Part shown: one piece after another, positions 9,787 to 20,408 of the stretch | Layout: each line of letters begins with the position of its first letter | Numbering within the stretch: the first letter of the stretch is position 1 | From: Anodontia alba | Taxonomy: Eukaryota; Mollusca; Bivalvia; Lucinida; Lucinidae | Length of the DNA: 64,000 bases | Assembly: GCA_964016985.1 (NCBI GenBank) | Contig: OZ024836.1 | Location: 36,822,152 to 36,886,151 of the forward strand | Direction: 5' to 3' | Program-made: the position numbers and the translations under genes | The notes under the pieces: model-generated | The model's database searches: none | The model's input: the letters and a program-made list of their open reading frames with translations, nothing else | What the model was told of the DNA's origin: nothing

Positions 9787-10140
9787 TACATACACAGTTG
9801 AACTTCAAAGACTCCTACATAGGCTTTCAAGCCCTAGTTGACAAAAAATTAGGGCCAAAATTAGGGCTATTTTTGCAAAAACATTAGGGCTATTTTCACA
9901 AAATTTTAGGGGTAAAATTAAGACTGTTTTAGCTTTTTTTGAGTGATTTTTTAGGAATTTTAGGGAGACTTAAAAATATTAGGATATTTTAGGAATTTTA
10001 TGGCCACTTGAAAGCCTGCGAACATCTTTGGCACCACTGAAATTTGTTCTAGACATTGATAGTTCCAGCTACTGAGGTGTAATCAAAGCGCCTTGTCAGG
10101 AGGCAAAAGGATAATTTAGGGATGTCTTTTTGAACTTCTG
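9787..10140. mobile_element. pogo-like fragment (family H) with an inserted small element
   Basis: ACAGTTGAACTTC at 9787 and AACATCTTTGGCACCACTGAAATTTGTTCTAG from about 10020 match the element at the right edge of the window (63789-64000). Between them, about 9816-10017 is bounded by AGGCTTTCAAG and its inverse CTTGAAAGCCT and is full of TTAGGGCTATTTT repeats, so it looks like a separate insertion of about 200 bp. Confidence 0.5.
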
Positions 10141-10152
10141 TGAAATAATGAT

Positions 10153-10446
10153 ACAGTCAACGCTCTTTATACCGACAGTCGATTTATACTCATAATTTGA
10201 TTGGCGCAAAATTTTACCTGAAGAGGCAACAGTTAATCAGAAATCAGGATTTAATACTGAAAGAAATGAATGTTTTGGATATATTTTTGAATTACCTCAT
10301 TGAGACAATTCTAACAAATATCTAAAACATGTTCTTTAAGAAATAAGAATAAAACATGGCCTTTCTTACATATCATTCTACTGATTAAGGATTCCCTACA
10401 ACAGCAAATTCATTTTAATAACATCTTTGGGAACAAATGCTGTTTG
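10153..10446. mobile_element. Family D MITE (copy 2, reversed)
   Basis: Starts CAGTCAACGCTCTTTATACCGACA, the inverse of the family D right end. It includes TGTTTTGGATAT and its inverse and ends GGGAACAAATGCTG, where the TA-side terminus is lost. Confidence 0.65.
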
Positions 10447-10770
10447 AGTGTACTCATTTGAATCACCTTACTGAGGTGATTCTTCTTAGTACATACAACA
10501 TACAATTTCATCATAAAACAAGAAAATATCCATAAATATTTGTTTTCCTGAGCTATTGGAAGAATTTCTAAGGGACTCTAAAACGAGTAGTACGAATCGG
10601 CCACACTGTAAATGAATCATCAGTGTCGAGTCTGAAATTTTACTGTAGATAAGGATATTTTTTGTTTTTGTACCATAGCATATTTTGTGGATACTTGGTG
10701 AAGCACTTATAATGAATACCGTCAACATATGTTTTTATGAAGAAATAAGAAAAATAATCTTAGAATTATC
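10447..10770. mobile_element. Degenerate J and K MITE fragments
   Basis: GTGTACTCATTTGAATCACC and its inverse near 10450-10500, then CCTGAGCTATTGGAAGAATTTC as in element J. From about 10640 a worn family K core follows, ending AACATATGTTTTTATGAAGAAATAAG. Confidence 0.4.
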
Positions 10771-10782
10771 ACCAATCAAGCC

Positions 10783-10905
10783 AGGCCCCATAGCACAGTT
10801 GATAGCAGATCCAGAGATTGCAATTTCGAATCCCAGCTCAGCCACATAACTTTCATGGAGATTGGTCTTGAAACAGAGATGATTCTAGGGAGTGACACTG
10901 CATGA
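10783..10905 (+). mobile_element. tRNA-derived SINE head, unclassified
   Basis: GGCCCCATAGCACAGTTGATAGCA resembles an A box region and ATTTCGAATCCCA a B box, about 35 bp apart. The rest does not match the other SINE families here. Confidence 0.45.
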
Positions 10906-11521
10906 TTTGCACCAAAAAAATGCCGATTCCCACAAAATAAAATGCATGCTGCACGATTTTCATTTTTTCTGGACATAAAGTAATATAGAAGTTTTTCTTT
11001 CATTTTACTTATGCTATACAAGGGTAACAGCTCAAACACAATCACAGGATAGAAGCATTCATGCCAAGAAAAGTTCATACTTTGTGGCTTCGTTCTGAAC
11101 ATACTCGTTTTCATCATTATATTGGTAGGAGATGTCATTCATATTCTTTATTTATATAATTCTGATAATAATAGTAGAAAATAAGTATTTGAAGGACTAT
11201 TTTGTTATTGTTTGCATGTCCTAAAGCAGAACTTAGGCGAACTGTTGTAATGGTACGAAATGAGCTGCCGCAAAATATCCCGCCCATCTTACCAAGAGGG
11301 ATAGGCCAAAGTGGTCAATTTGAGCAATACTTCTATTTCAGCTGTTGCAACAAGAATGGCAGATTTTACCAAGGCACTAGATAAGTGGACATGTATCCAA
11401 CTGAGCCACCAAGGCAGGCTTGGATCTGAGGTCAGGCATGCTATCGATTGCACTATACAGCCCAGCTTTTAGTTGTTGTTCCTATTAAAAAACTTTGGGA
11501 ATTTGATAATAAAGTTCTCAC
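10906..11521 (-). other. PEX2 intron, little recognised
   Basis: Mostly featureless. At 11390-11420 a scrap of the SINE P head in reverse remains (CATCCAACTGAGCCACCAAGG / CAGGC nearby). Confidence 0.4.
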
Positions 11522-11674
11522 CTGTCTGATCCCCTGCTTTTGTGGAAACACTGATCTTATTCCTAGGATCCTTTCTACCAAAGACAGGTACCAGCCATTT
11601 TGCAAGAATACTAGGAAATTGACTAGAGTTGCTATCTTTATACCTGTCTCTAACCAATGAATTAATCTGTTTAT
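11522..11674 (-). CDS. PEX2: PEX2 exon: central membrane region
   Basis: Minus-strand exon of 51 codons with acceptor GATCTTTTCAG and donor CAG|GTGAGA, both phase 0. It reads INRLIHWLETGIKIATLVNF then LVFLQNGWYLSLVERILGIR and ends SVFPQKQGIRQ. NFL-FLQ-G, ER-LGIRSVF is a PEX2 signature that precedes FEYM. An acceptor nearer the conserved block (ending GACAG) was rejected because it shifts the phase. Confidence 0.93.
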
Positions 11675-11827
11675 CTGAAAAGATCAAAATTATAATTGTG
11701 AAGTATTGTTTCTGCAATTTCTTATTTTTAGCATGAACACATTTAACAGTCCCCTTCGACCAATGAGTCACTTCTAATGAATACATATAGTTTTTGTGGA
11801 GATAACAATATTTTTACCCCATTTTTG

Positions 11828-13500
11828 TCTCCCGCCTTTTCGAAGAAAAGTGGAGGAACACTGTTTTTGGTTTTCCATGGGGCGTGGTGCGTGGCGCGTG
11901 GTGCGTGGCTCCGAGTTTTTAGTAGGTACTTTGTCTCCTTAACTCCTCCCAAAGTTTTTGTCCGATACTTTTGAAACTTTACAGGTGTTTTAAGGATGGT
12001 CTGAAGATGTGCATGTGTTTTTTTCAGAATCCTGAAATAATTTTTTTATCACTTTTTCTGCATTTTTAACTTAGACATTTTTTGAGTTCTAATATTACAG
12101 AAGTCTATAGGGAGTAGGTACCTTGTCCCCTTAACTCCTCCCACAGTTTTTGGCCGATCCTTTTGAAACTTTACATGGGCTTTTAGGATGGCCTGAAGAT
12201 ATGGATGTGGTGTTTTCAGAATCCTGAAATAATTTTTTATCACTTTTTCCGCATTTTTAACTTAGACATTTTTTGAGTTCTAATACTACAGATGTGTATA
12301 GGGAGCAGGTACCTTGTCCCCTTAACTCCTCCCACAGTTTTTGGCCGATTCTTTTGAAACTTTACAGGTGTTTAAAAGATGGTCTGAAGATGTGCATGTG
12401 GTTTTTTCAGAATCCTGAAATTAATTTTTATTACTTTTTACCCATTTTGAACATAGACATTTTTTGAGTTCTAATATTACAGAAGCGTATAGGGAGTAGG
12501 TACCTTGTCCCCTTAACTCCTCCCACAGTTTTTCGCCGATCCTTTTGAAACTTTACATGGGCTTTCAGGATCGCCTGAAGATATGCATGTGTTTTTTTTC
12601 AGAATCCTGAAATAATTTTTTATCACTTTTTCCGCATTTTTAACTTAGACATTTTTTGAGTTTTAATACTACAGAAGTATATAGGGAGCAGGTACCTTGT
12701 CCCCTTAACTCCTCCCACAGTTTTTGGCCAATCCTTTTGAAACTTTACAGGTGCTTTAAGGATGGTCTGAAGATATACATGTGGTTTTTTCAGAATCCTG
12801 AAATTATTTTTTGTCACTTTCTACACGTTTTGAACTTAGACATTTTTTTAGTTCTAATATTACAGAAGTCTATAGGGAGTAGGTAGCTTGTCCCCTTAAC
12901 TCCTCCCACAGTTTTTGGCCGATCCTTTTGAAACTTTATGTGGGCTTTTAGGATGGCCTGAAAATATGCAGGTGGATTTTTCAGAATCCTGAAATATTTT
13001 TTTATTACTTTTTATGCATTTTTAACTTAGACATTTTTTTAGTTCTAATATTATAGAAGTGTATAGGGTGCAGGTACCTTGTCCCCTTAACTCCTCCCAC
13101 AGTTTTTGTCCGATCCTTTTGAAACTTTACAAGGGCTTTTAGGATGGCCTGAAGATATGCATGTGGTTTTTTCAGAATCCTGAAATAATTTTTACCACTT
13201 TTTCTGCATTTTTAACTTAGACATTTTTTTAGTTCTAATACTACAGAAGCGTATAGGGAGTAGGTACCTTGACCACGTAACTCCTACCACAGTTTTAAGC
13301 CGACCCTTTGAAACTTTATAGGTGCTTTAAGGATGGTCTGAAGATATGCATGTGGTTTTTTCAGAATCTTGAAATTATTTTTTATCACTGGTTTCCTGCT
13401 TCAATACTTAGGTAATTGATACAGGACCAATGGTCCTCTGGTTAACTTTACCATTTTTAACACCTCAAATAAAAATAAGGCGGGGGACATAAATTCCCCA
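11828..13500 (+). mobile_element. Element R with 191-bp tandem array
   Basis: The left motif GTCTCCCGCCTT is mirrored by AAGGCGGGGGAC near 13480. Between them AGACATTTTTTGAGTTCTAA recurs at 12073, 12264, 12455, 12647, 12838, 13029 and 13219, giving a 191-bp period over eight units. Two monomer types alternate (AAGGATGGTCTGAA or TAGGATGGCCTGAA). Architecture as in M and Q; no coding. Confidence 0.85.
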
Positions 13501-13590
13501 TGGAATTTGCTTGTTTTCTAGAGCTATGTATGCTATTGCATTTTCACCACATAATAATGGAAATGAGAAAGATTTTGGTTAATAAGCACA

Positions 13591-13775
13591 TTAACCCTTG
13601 TCCTGCTGAATGAATTAAGATGCCATGCTCATTTCTAGTTTTCAGCCAATCAAATTACTTGATTCACATACTTAATGGCAAACAGTGCAGATCCAGATCA
13701 GTTTAGAAGCCAACTGATCTGGATCTACTGTTTGCAAAGGTAGGACATATCTAGGTTCAGCAGGACTAGGGTTAA
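13591..13775. mobile_element. piggyBac-like MITE, family B (copy 1)
   Basis: TTAA-CCCTTGTCCTGCTGAA at the left and TTCAGCAGGACTAGGG-TTAA at the right. Core I is central (GCAAACAGTGCAGATCCAG, CTGATCTGGATCTAC). It shares its right TTAA with the next element. Confidence 0.85.
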
Positions 13776-14031
13776 CCCATTTTAATCTGGAGATCCCTAA
13801 AAGGGTAACTGGCAAACAGTGAAGACTAAGATCAGATGCTACAGAATGTTGTGTCTAGACAGGGTTTCCACTGTTTGCAAACAGTTTAGCCATTTTTTCT
13901 CTTGGAATATCTTAATCACATGGCCCGATATACCTTAAATTGAAATAATTGGACTCTTGTAATATACAATGTATAGTGTGTGGGGAGGGAGGGGGTGGGT
14001 GGGGAGGGGGTTTATTCAGTCTATGGGTTAA
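13772..14031. mobile_element. piggyBac-like MITE, family E (copy 1)
   Basis: TTAA-CCCATTTTAATCTGGAG left and GTCTATGGG-TTAA right. Core I halves lie around 13813-13890. A GGGGAGGGAGGGGGTGGGTGG run near 13982 lies inside. It sits between two family B copies and shares a TTAA with each. Confidence 0.75.
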
Positions 14032-14243
14032 CCCTTGTCATGCTGAATAAATTAAGATGCCACACCCACTTCTAATTTTCAGCCAATCAGAATACTTGAT
14101 CCAGGTTTTTTATACAAATTCACATACGTAATGGCAGTGCAGATCCAGATCAATTGGCTTCTGCTTCTTTAGAAGCCAACTGATCTGGATCCACACTGTT
14201 TGCAAAGGCAGGGGATATCCGGGTTCAACAGGACTAGGTTTAA
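14028..14243. mobile_element. piggyBac-like MITE, family B (copy 2)
   Basis: TTAA-CCCTTGTCATGCTGAA at the left and TTCAACAGGACTAGG-TTTAA at the right. Perfect core palindrome near 14145-14205 (TTCTTTAGAAGCCAACTGATC). Confidence 0.8.
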
Positions 14244-14406
14244 GACAGACTAAGGCAGTAAAAGTGTTACCAGAAGTAACAAAGCAATTAAAAAGCTGGT
14301 TTAAGACAGCAGAATCCTGACAATCCCTCTAATGTTGTTGACTTCTACACACTACTGTTATCACTATATATGATGACCGGTACACATCATATACATTTGT
14401 TAACAT

Positions 14407-14616
14407 AATTAACCTTTACCACTCTCTGGGCTAGTTCAGCAGACGACAGATTGATAATATTTTACTAACTATTTCCAGAAACAGGATTTGACATTTTATG
14501 CAAAATGTCTCCATTGGAGAAGATTTGTATGAAATGTCAAAGCCTGTTTTCTGTGAAAAATAGGAAAAATATATGTTGTCTGCTGAAAATTTTACCCAGA
14601 GTGCTAATGGTTAAAA
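14407..14616. mobile_element. Family A MITE (copy)
   Basis: TTAACCTTTACCACTCTCTGGG to CCCAGAGTGCTAATGGTTAA with core halves GGATTTGACATTTTATGCAAA and TTTGTATGAAATGTCAAAGCC. TTAA at both ends. Confidence 0.7.
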
Positions 14617-14822
14617 TATTCTAACCTAAAAATGTGTCCAAAGCACACAGATGCCCCCGCCTGAAAAACTTAAATGCAAATTGCTAACCCCTGAAAAACT
14701 TAAACACAAATTGCTAACACCATCTCTGATGGAGATGGACAGATGGGGAGGGGTAACAATGTATGCCCTTTCCACCATTCCTTGAATGGAGGGGTCGGGG
14801 ATAAAAATCCAGTGATTCTGTA

Positions 14823-15479
14823 ACACGGGTGATAATCTAGGAAACTAGCTCGCGAAAGCATCAGTGGAATTTTGTTCCCTCACCACATCAAGGAACTTTT
14901 GAGCCAGTACCTTCCACAGGAAAACATTAAACAAAGACATATACTGAAGAACTTTATGTCTAATTATTTCTTTATTAGCTAGTCAATGGAACTAGCTCTT
15001 TATCAAGGGAAGTAGCTTGGACAGTTATTTTGTCATGTTTTGCCAGCTACATTTTCTACGCCAGTATTTTTCAGCTTATTTATAATGTTTCATGTTTGAT
15101 TTCACCAGGGATGGGGCTTCAGGGGGTCTCAAGGCTTTAGATTTGATGGAAAATGAAAAACATGGGCCAAATGCTCCATGTTGAAAGAAAGTTTAGAAAT
15201 TTCAGTCTGTGTTCAAGAGTTGTGGCAAAACTATATTCAAGCCCTGCATATTTCTATGGAAAATTCGAATGTAGAACAAAGTTAAAGCATATCTACACAC
15301 GATAGCATTGCCCGATTTTTTCATAAATCATTAATAAAGAAATAATTAGTGATAAAATTCTTCAGGACATACCTTTGTTTATCTTTTTCCTGTTGAGGGT
15401 ACTAGCTCGAAAGTCCCCAGATATGATGAGGGACACTGATAAATTTTCGAGCCAGTTCCCTAGATTATCACCTGTGTGT
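14823..15479. mobile_element. Long-inverted-repeat (foldback) element, ~657 bp
   Basis: Arms of about 150 bp: the left arm runs ACACGGGTGATAATCTAGG to CTAATTATTTCTTTATTAGC, and the right arm is its diverged inverse, starting AATAAAGAAATAATTAG and ending CTAGATTATCACCTGTG. The unpaired middle is about 300 bp with no reading frame. It ends 72 bp from PEX2 exon 15552-15758. Confidence 0.75.
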
Positions 15480-15551
15480 AAGCAGACAGCAAAGTGGAGG
15501 TTTTCATGTTATCTTTTGCATTTCTAAACACAAAGCAGCTGAGTAACCAAC

Positions 15552-15758
15552 CAGATCCTTCCATGGTGTGAGACCAAAAAGCTTGATGATATCATGTGAC
15601 CTATCCTTTGACCAAGGGCAGCCAATCAGAAGTAAAGCATACAGTATCTTCTGCCTTCTTCCAATCCAGTGATTGGTTGAATTCTGAGCTTGCTCATTGT
15701 GGTACTTCAGATTTAAGATACCTTGGCCAATGGTTGCATCTGAAGCTTTGATGGTAAA
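15552..15758 (-). CDS. PEX2: PEX2 exon: N-terminal membrane region
   Basis: Minus-strand exon of 69 codons with acceptor TCTATTTTCAG. It starts FTIKASDATIGQGILNLKYH, the PEX2 motif FTI---ATVGQ--LN-KY, and includes RRQKILYALLLIGCPWSKDR. The end is set by phase and alignment with the next exon, using donor CTG|GTTGGT after TPWKDL. That donor is weak, but it keeps phase 0 and gives the expected length. The donor is the only uncertain boundary of this gene. Confidence 0.9.
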
Positions 15759-15782
15759 CTGAAAATAGACAATGCAACATTT

Positions 15783-15977
15783 GTAAACCCTTGTCATGCT
15801 GAATAAATTAACCCATGCCCATTTCTAATTGTCAGCGAATCAGATTACTTAATTCAGATTGTGGATATAAATTCACATACTTAATGACAAACAGTGCAGA
15901 TCCAGATCAGTTGGCTTCTTCATCTGGATCTACACTGTTTGTAAAGGCAGGGTATATCCGGATTCAGCAGGACAAGG
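15783..15977. mobile_element. piggyBac-like MITE, family B (copy 3)
   Basis: AACCCTTGTCATGCTGAA left and TTCAGCAGGACAAGGG right with core I (GTGCAGATCCAGATCAG, CTGGATCTACACTG). The terminal TTAAs are worn. It begins 25 bp upstream of a PEX2 acceptor. Confidence 0.75.
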
Positions 15978-15989
15978 GAAGCATAATTT

Positions 15990-16187
15990 TAATGTTTAGC
16001 ATGCTGGGTAACAATTTCAGCAGAGGCCACACTGATTTTCTTTTTTCCCAGAAAACAGAGTTGACATTTCATGCAAATTGTCAATCACCCCCTAAGCAGA
16101 CAAACTGCATGTAATGTCAAATCCTATTTGAGGGGAAAAAAATAAGAAAAGAATCAATTTGCTGATTTTGCCCAGATAGTGTTGGGC
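15990..16187. mobile_element. Family A MITE (copy)
   Basis: AGCATGCTGGGTAACAATTTCAGCAGA on the left, core halves GTTGACATTTCATGCAAATTG and CTGCATGTAATGTCAAATCC, ending TTGCCCAGATAGTG. Confidence 0.6.
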
Positions 16188-16265
16188 ACTCAATAATGAT
16201 ACTGATAAAAGTTCTTTTTTACCATAAAGCACTTATTATCTGTGGCCGTAAAATTTGGCAGTTTG

Positions 16266-16571
16266 TTTGTTTGTGTTGAGGTTTTACGGCCCAGTCAACC
16301 CAATGGGGTCATGTCGAGCGCGGTCAGTTTACCTAACCACACGTTTACTGGGCAGGCTTAGTCCTCTAAGCGGTTAACCAGTATTGTGCACATTCTTTCG
16401 CCAGAAACTGACAACTGCCCTTCTTGTATCAGCGGAAGGGGGAGAATGACCGTAGAAAATATTTCATGATCAATCTCCATGAAACAATGTTGCCGACCTC
16501 GCCGGGGATTGAACCCGCGACCTCCTGGTCTCCAGTCGGACGGCGCATCCAACTGAGCCACCGAGGCCGGC
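16266..16571 (-). mobile_element. Full SINE P with 14-bp TSD
   Basis: The minus-strand head has A box TGGCTCAGTTGGATGCGC and B box GGGTTCAATCCCC. The body ends with GGGCCGTAAAACCTCAACAC and a (CAAA)n tail. The flanks AATTTGGCAGTTTG (16252-16265) and AATTTGTCAGTTTG (16572-16585) differ at one base. Best reference copy of the family here. Confidence 0.93.
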
Positions 16572-16585
16572 AATTTGTCAGTTTG

Positions 16586-17460
16586 ATGGGAAGGATTGTT
16601 TGCACAATTTAATTTTGGCATGCTCTAGATGTATGCCACACTATAGACATTTAATGAAAATTGTATATTGGAGGAGGGTTGAGGGTATTTTGGTAGTTTT
16701 TGGCTAGGTAACCAATTGTGCTAAAATAGAGTGATCCTGCCAAATACAGATGTTTTACAGTACATGTATACAAAACCAGAAAACAGCAGCATCTATGCAT
16801 GAAAAGCAGTTTTATTATATGGAATAAAAAAAAAAAAATAGCAAAATTGCCAGTAGCAACAATATTTACTGTAATCAGTGTTCCAGCAACATGCTGCGAA
16901 TCAATATAGGGCTTAAAGGACTACGAAGTAATGACCGCTAATTTTCCACAAGTCACAGCCATTTCTCTTTCTAGGATAAGGTTTACTTGTACTTAACTTT
17001 GCATGGTTCTGATTTTTTTTCTATTATCCTGTGAGGGATATGGATTGATTTCTTCTGGTCTTTAAAAACATTCCAGGGATACAGGTTAATGCTGACAAAA
17101 CCATTGTGGATATGGATTATTCAACACCTCCCCAAATCCCAACCCCCATAAAAGTTTCAGTATTCTACCCCTCTCTCATAAAAGCATCATACTGTGACGT
17201 CACTATATTACAGCTTCAGTCCTGATTTATTTACAACCAACACATGAGAAGAACACACCAGGTCGGCCTGTACATGTGTATATCACTGATATTGCAAATA
17301 TAGTGCTAGGAGGATAATTTAACAGTGACGTCATGGCAGCTGCCACTCTACCTGGGAAAAGCAGGTTTTGCATGAGTAATTGGGAAAATGTTACCAATAA
17401 TTTTATGTATATTCATACAACCTTATAGCTATAACTGTGAATTTGGTTAGTATGAAGCAA
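16586..17460. other. Stretch with no recognised feature
   Basis: Intronic AT-rich sequence in the large PEX2 intron. Two TGACGTCA-like sites occur (GTGACGTCACT near 17194, GTGACGTCATGG near 17324), which resemble CREB-type sites, but no promoter can be argued from that alone. Confidence 0.4.
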
Positions 17461-18289
17461 TAGCACAATTGGTAGAGCAGAGCGCTCTGAACAAACTATT
17501 ATATGATTATTTAGTACATGAGACCCTAACAGCTTATCAATCTTTTTTTATTTTTCATTTTTTATTTCATTTTTTTTTTTTTTCTTTTTTTTTTTTAATA
17601 ACTTTTACTTCGCTTTTGATCCTTGTATGTTACATATTATATTATTCTAATTTGATATTATTAGACATTAGGGCATTGTTGACATTTTTACACAAATGAC
17701 ATGCTTCCAGCTTTCTTGTCTCCATATGCATTTGCATGGCTTGTCAGCATGTGGCAATTATTCAAACTAAAAGTTTAACTAAACTAACCAGTTTTCTTCT
17801 TGTCTTTATTTAACTTTAAAAGATATGCAAAATAAGAAAATCAAAACGGCTACACTGAAAATTTGTTGCATAACTGATATTTGCAAAGTACATTTTCTTT
17901 CTGAACACATTTTTCTTATATATTTATTCTTAAAAAGTATAAGATAAAAAAAAAGATAACAAAACACTAAGATTCCAACACACAATGCCAAGATTTGTAT
18001 CTAGGAAAACTACCACTGAGCTACTGCGGATTTACGGTTATTGCTTCTTATATTATTTATTGAAGGTAGCTATTCTGGTGGTGTTTACCTATTTATTAAA
18101 ATGGACTTGGTCTAACAATACAAACAATCAGTGACGTCGCTGTCAACTTATCCTCTGAGGATAGTACATGTAAAACTTACCTATACCTTGCTGCAGGTGG
18201 AAAATCAACTGACACAAAAAAGTACCTTCATTATTTTTTTCTATATAGGTCTATATATTTAAATTATTTCTTCACCCTGAGGCATCAGT
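17461..18289. other. Poly-T rich stretch with tRNA-like A boxes
   Basis: AGCACAATTGGTAGAGCA (17462) on the plus strand and, on the minus strand, CAGTAGCTCAGTGGTAG near 18025 resemble tRNA A boxes. Neither has a B box. Long T tracts lie at 17524-17596. Probably SINE remnants. Confidence 0.35.
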
Positions 18290-18690
18290 AAAAACAGCAG
18301 CATGACATTTTAAAATACTGTTTGTTATTCACTTTTTCAAAGAAAACAAGGCCTGACATTTCATGTAAAATGTCTACAAAGTAGACAATTCACATGATAC
18401 ACATTTCCCATCCCCATTGAGAAATTAAGCCTTATTTTCCCTGAATAGAATTATGTCTGCTACAATTTTAAATGTTTGTTTGTTTGTGTTGAGGTTTTAC
18501 GGCCCAGTCAACCCAATGGGGTCATGTTGAGAGTGGTCAGTTTACCTAACCACATGTTAAATGGTGCTTTAAGGTTTCAGAAATTGTATGTCAAAGAAAT
18601 GCCAAGCCCTATTTTCAAAGAAAGAATAAAACATATTTCAAAATGGTGTCTTCTAATTTTCGTCATAAGTCCTGTGGAATAAGAAACTAT
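18290..18690. mobile_element. Family A MITE interrupted by a SINE P tail
   Basis: Family A core halves (GGCCTGACATTTCATGTAAAA, CAATTCACATGATAC) run to 18474. After the SINE fragment, GGTGCTTTAAGGTTTC (from 18561) resumes like a family A end, followed by family A-like sequence to 18690. Confidence 0.5.
18475..18558 (-). mobile_element. 5'-truncated SINE P
   Basis: Only the 3' part remains: (GTTT)n tail, GTGTTGAGGTTTTACGGCCC, through TTACCTAACCACATG. TTAAATG occurs on both sides, a possible 7-bp target duplication inside a family A MITE. Confidence 0.65.
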
Positions 18691-18842
18691 AAAGATATTG
18701 AATTTCAACTAGAAACAACCATACTACTATTAAAGCCTTCTCTGCTTTCTGTTTAGGGATCAAGTTACCATCAAATCAATATACATGTAAGAATGGAACC
18801 ATACAAAACAATATTATTTAGAGGAATGGCCAAGTCAAACTC

Positions 18843-19053
18843 TTAACACTTAAAAAGCCAATCACAATCATATCAGACAATATACGAGCCTCGTATTTAA
18901 AAAAAAAAAAAAATTGCATTTTTCAGAGAAAATAAGACTTGACATTTCAGATGATTCAGATGAAATGTCAACAAGCCTAATTTTCTCTGAAAAATAATAA
19001 TAAAAAAATTCAGACTGTCTGCAACAATTTTGCCTAGCACTTTAGGTGTTAAT
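18843..19053. mobile_element. Family A MITE (copy)
   Basis: TTAACACTTAAAAAGCCAATCACAA to TTTGCCTAGCACTTTAGGTGTTAA. Core GACTTGACATTTCAGATGA and TCAGATGAAATGTCAACAAG. Confidence 0.65.
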
Positions 19054-19164
19054 AGGAACATACACTGATTTATTATATGTATTTGTGTTTTTTATCACTG
19101 CTATTTTACACAATCCTGTGGTTACATATTCAGCGTCTTAAGATAATAGGAATATTGTTTTTGT

Positions 19165-19290
19165 TTTTTTTTATTATTTTTCTTATTTCTCAACCAAAAC
19201 ATATATTGTTAGTAATTGTTAATATTATTTTAGTACCAAAGCATACATTGTGGGCAATCATTAAACCACCCCACAGAAGCATGTCACATG
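19165..19290. mobile_element. Degenerate family K MITE
   Basis: TTTTTCTTATTTCTCAACCAAAACATAT then a worn second half ACATTGTGGGCAATCATTAAACC. Weak support. Confidence 0.35.
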
Positions 19291-19342
19291 TTTTGGCAGA
19301 GAAACTTTGATTAGACATTTCACTGTTCCCACTGGGAAAGAC

Positions 19343-19539
19343 TTAACCCTTGTCATGCTGAATAAATTAAGATGCCACTCCCACTTCTAATTTTCAGCCA
19401 ATCAGATTACTCGATAAGGCTGTTGATAAAAACTGATGTACTTAATGATAAACAGTGCAGATCCAGATCAGCTGGCTTCTTCAGATCTACACTGTTTGCA
19501 AAGGAAGGACTTATCCGGGTTCAGCAGGACTAGGGTTAA
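19343..19539. mobile_element. piggyBac-like MITE, family B (copy 4)
   Basis: TTAA-CCCTTGTCATGCTGAA to TTCAGCAGGACTAGGG-TTAA. Core I shortened at the centre (GATCCAGATCAGCTGGCTTC, then AGATCTACACTG). Confidence 0.85.
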
Positions 19540-19740
19540 TAAAATCTACCAGTAAAACCATGAATAACCTCATCAGACATCAAATACAAAGGTTGGTTGT
19601 TCATTTTCCATAACTGCATATGAATAAATCCCTGCCCTTGCTTCATGAGAGGCCAAAACGCAAAACCTCCAAAAGTTTCACCCACAACACAAATATGTTA
19701 AAATGCTGTCTGCTGCTACAGAAATACAGCAGGTTAAAGG

Positions 19741-19956
19741 TTAAACCTAGTCCTGCTGAACCCAGATATATCATGCCTTTGCAAACAATGTAGATCCAGA
19801 TCAGTTGGCTTCTAAAGAAGAAGCCACTGATCGGGATCTACACTGTTTGTCTTTAGGTATGTGAATTTCTATCAACAATCTGGATCAAACAATCTGATTG
19901 GCTGACAAATAGAAGTAGGTGTGGTATCTTAATTTATTCAGCATGACAAGGGTTAA
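19741..19956. mobile_element. piggyBac-like MITE, family B (copy 5, reversed)
   Basis: TTAA-ACCTAGTCCTGCTGAACCC to CAGCATGACAAGGG-TTAA. Core GTAGATCCAGATCAGTTGG and its inverse with a GATCGGGATC variant. Confidence 0.85.
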
Positions 19957-20408
19957 TAAAACCATGACTTTTACCCTGTCACTAGCAATGATTAGCAGAT
20001 GAGGAAGCAGTCTAAAACCAGAACTACCACCATATTTCATGCTGACATATTTAAAATTATCTTTTCCTTAAAATATTACAAGAAAAGCTAAATAAAATGC
20101 AATGGCTTAGGGGAACATCTGAAAATTACTGCTCATTTGTAATCTCATGGCTATCTCCTGTAGCAAAGCAAGGGTAAGGTTTCATTAAATTTCAACCTCC
20201 TGAATTTAAATATCAGCATATGTTTCTTCTTCTATAGTACCTTGAAAAATAATGGCCAGACGTTTTGTTCAAATATTGTCGCCTCTCTGGAAACACTGAC
20301 TGAAATGCTCAGCCATACTTTTTGGAAAGTAAAAAAATTCACATATCTGTTGTCTGTTAAATTTGCCTAGATAACAAAAATCTCAGGAGTGTTGCTTTCC
20401 ATTGTTCT
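19957..20408. other. Stretch with no recognised feature
   Basis: AT-rich intronic sequence; no reading frame, hairpin or repeat was recognised. Confidence 0.4.

Noticed and set aside
11469..11786. A 105-codon minus-strand frame over the PEX2 exon at 11522
   Set aside because: It is out of frame with the conserved NFL-FLQ-G and ER-LGIRSVF block. The +1-shifted frame bounded by splice sites is the real one.
12049..12886. Frames of about 64-76 codons in the 191-bp array
   Set aside because: Same reason: repeated every 191 or 382 bp on both strands.
17190..17335. TGACGTCA-type sites as a promoter
   Set aside because: Two CRE-like motifs alone, with no nearby start, TATA or CpG cluster, do not support a promoter.
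17461..17500. tRNA-like start AGCACAATTGGTAGAGCA
   Set aside because: No B box, no acceptor stem and no anticodon arm follow.
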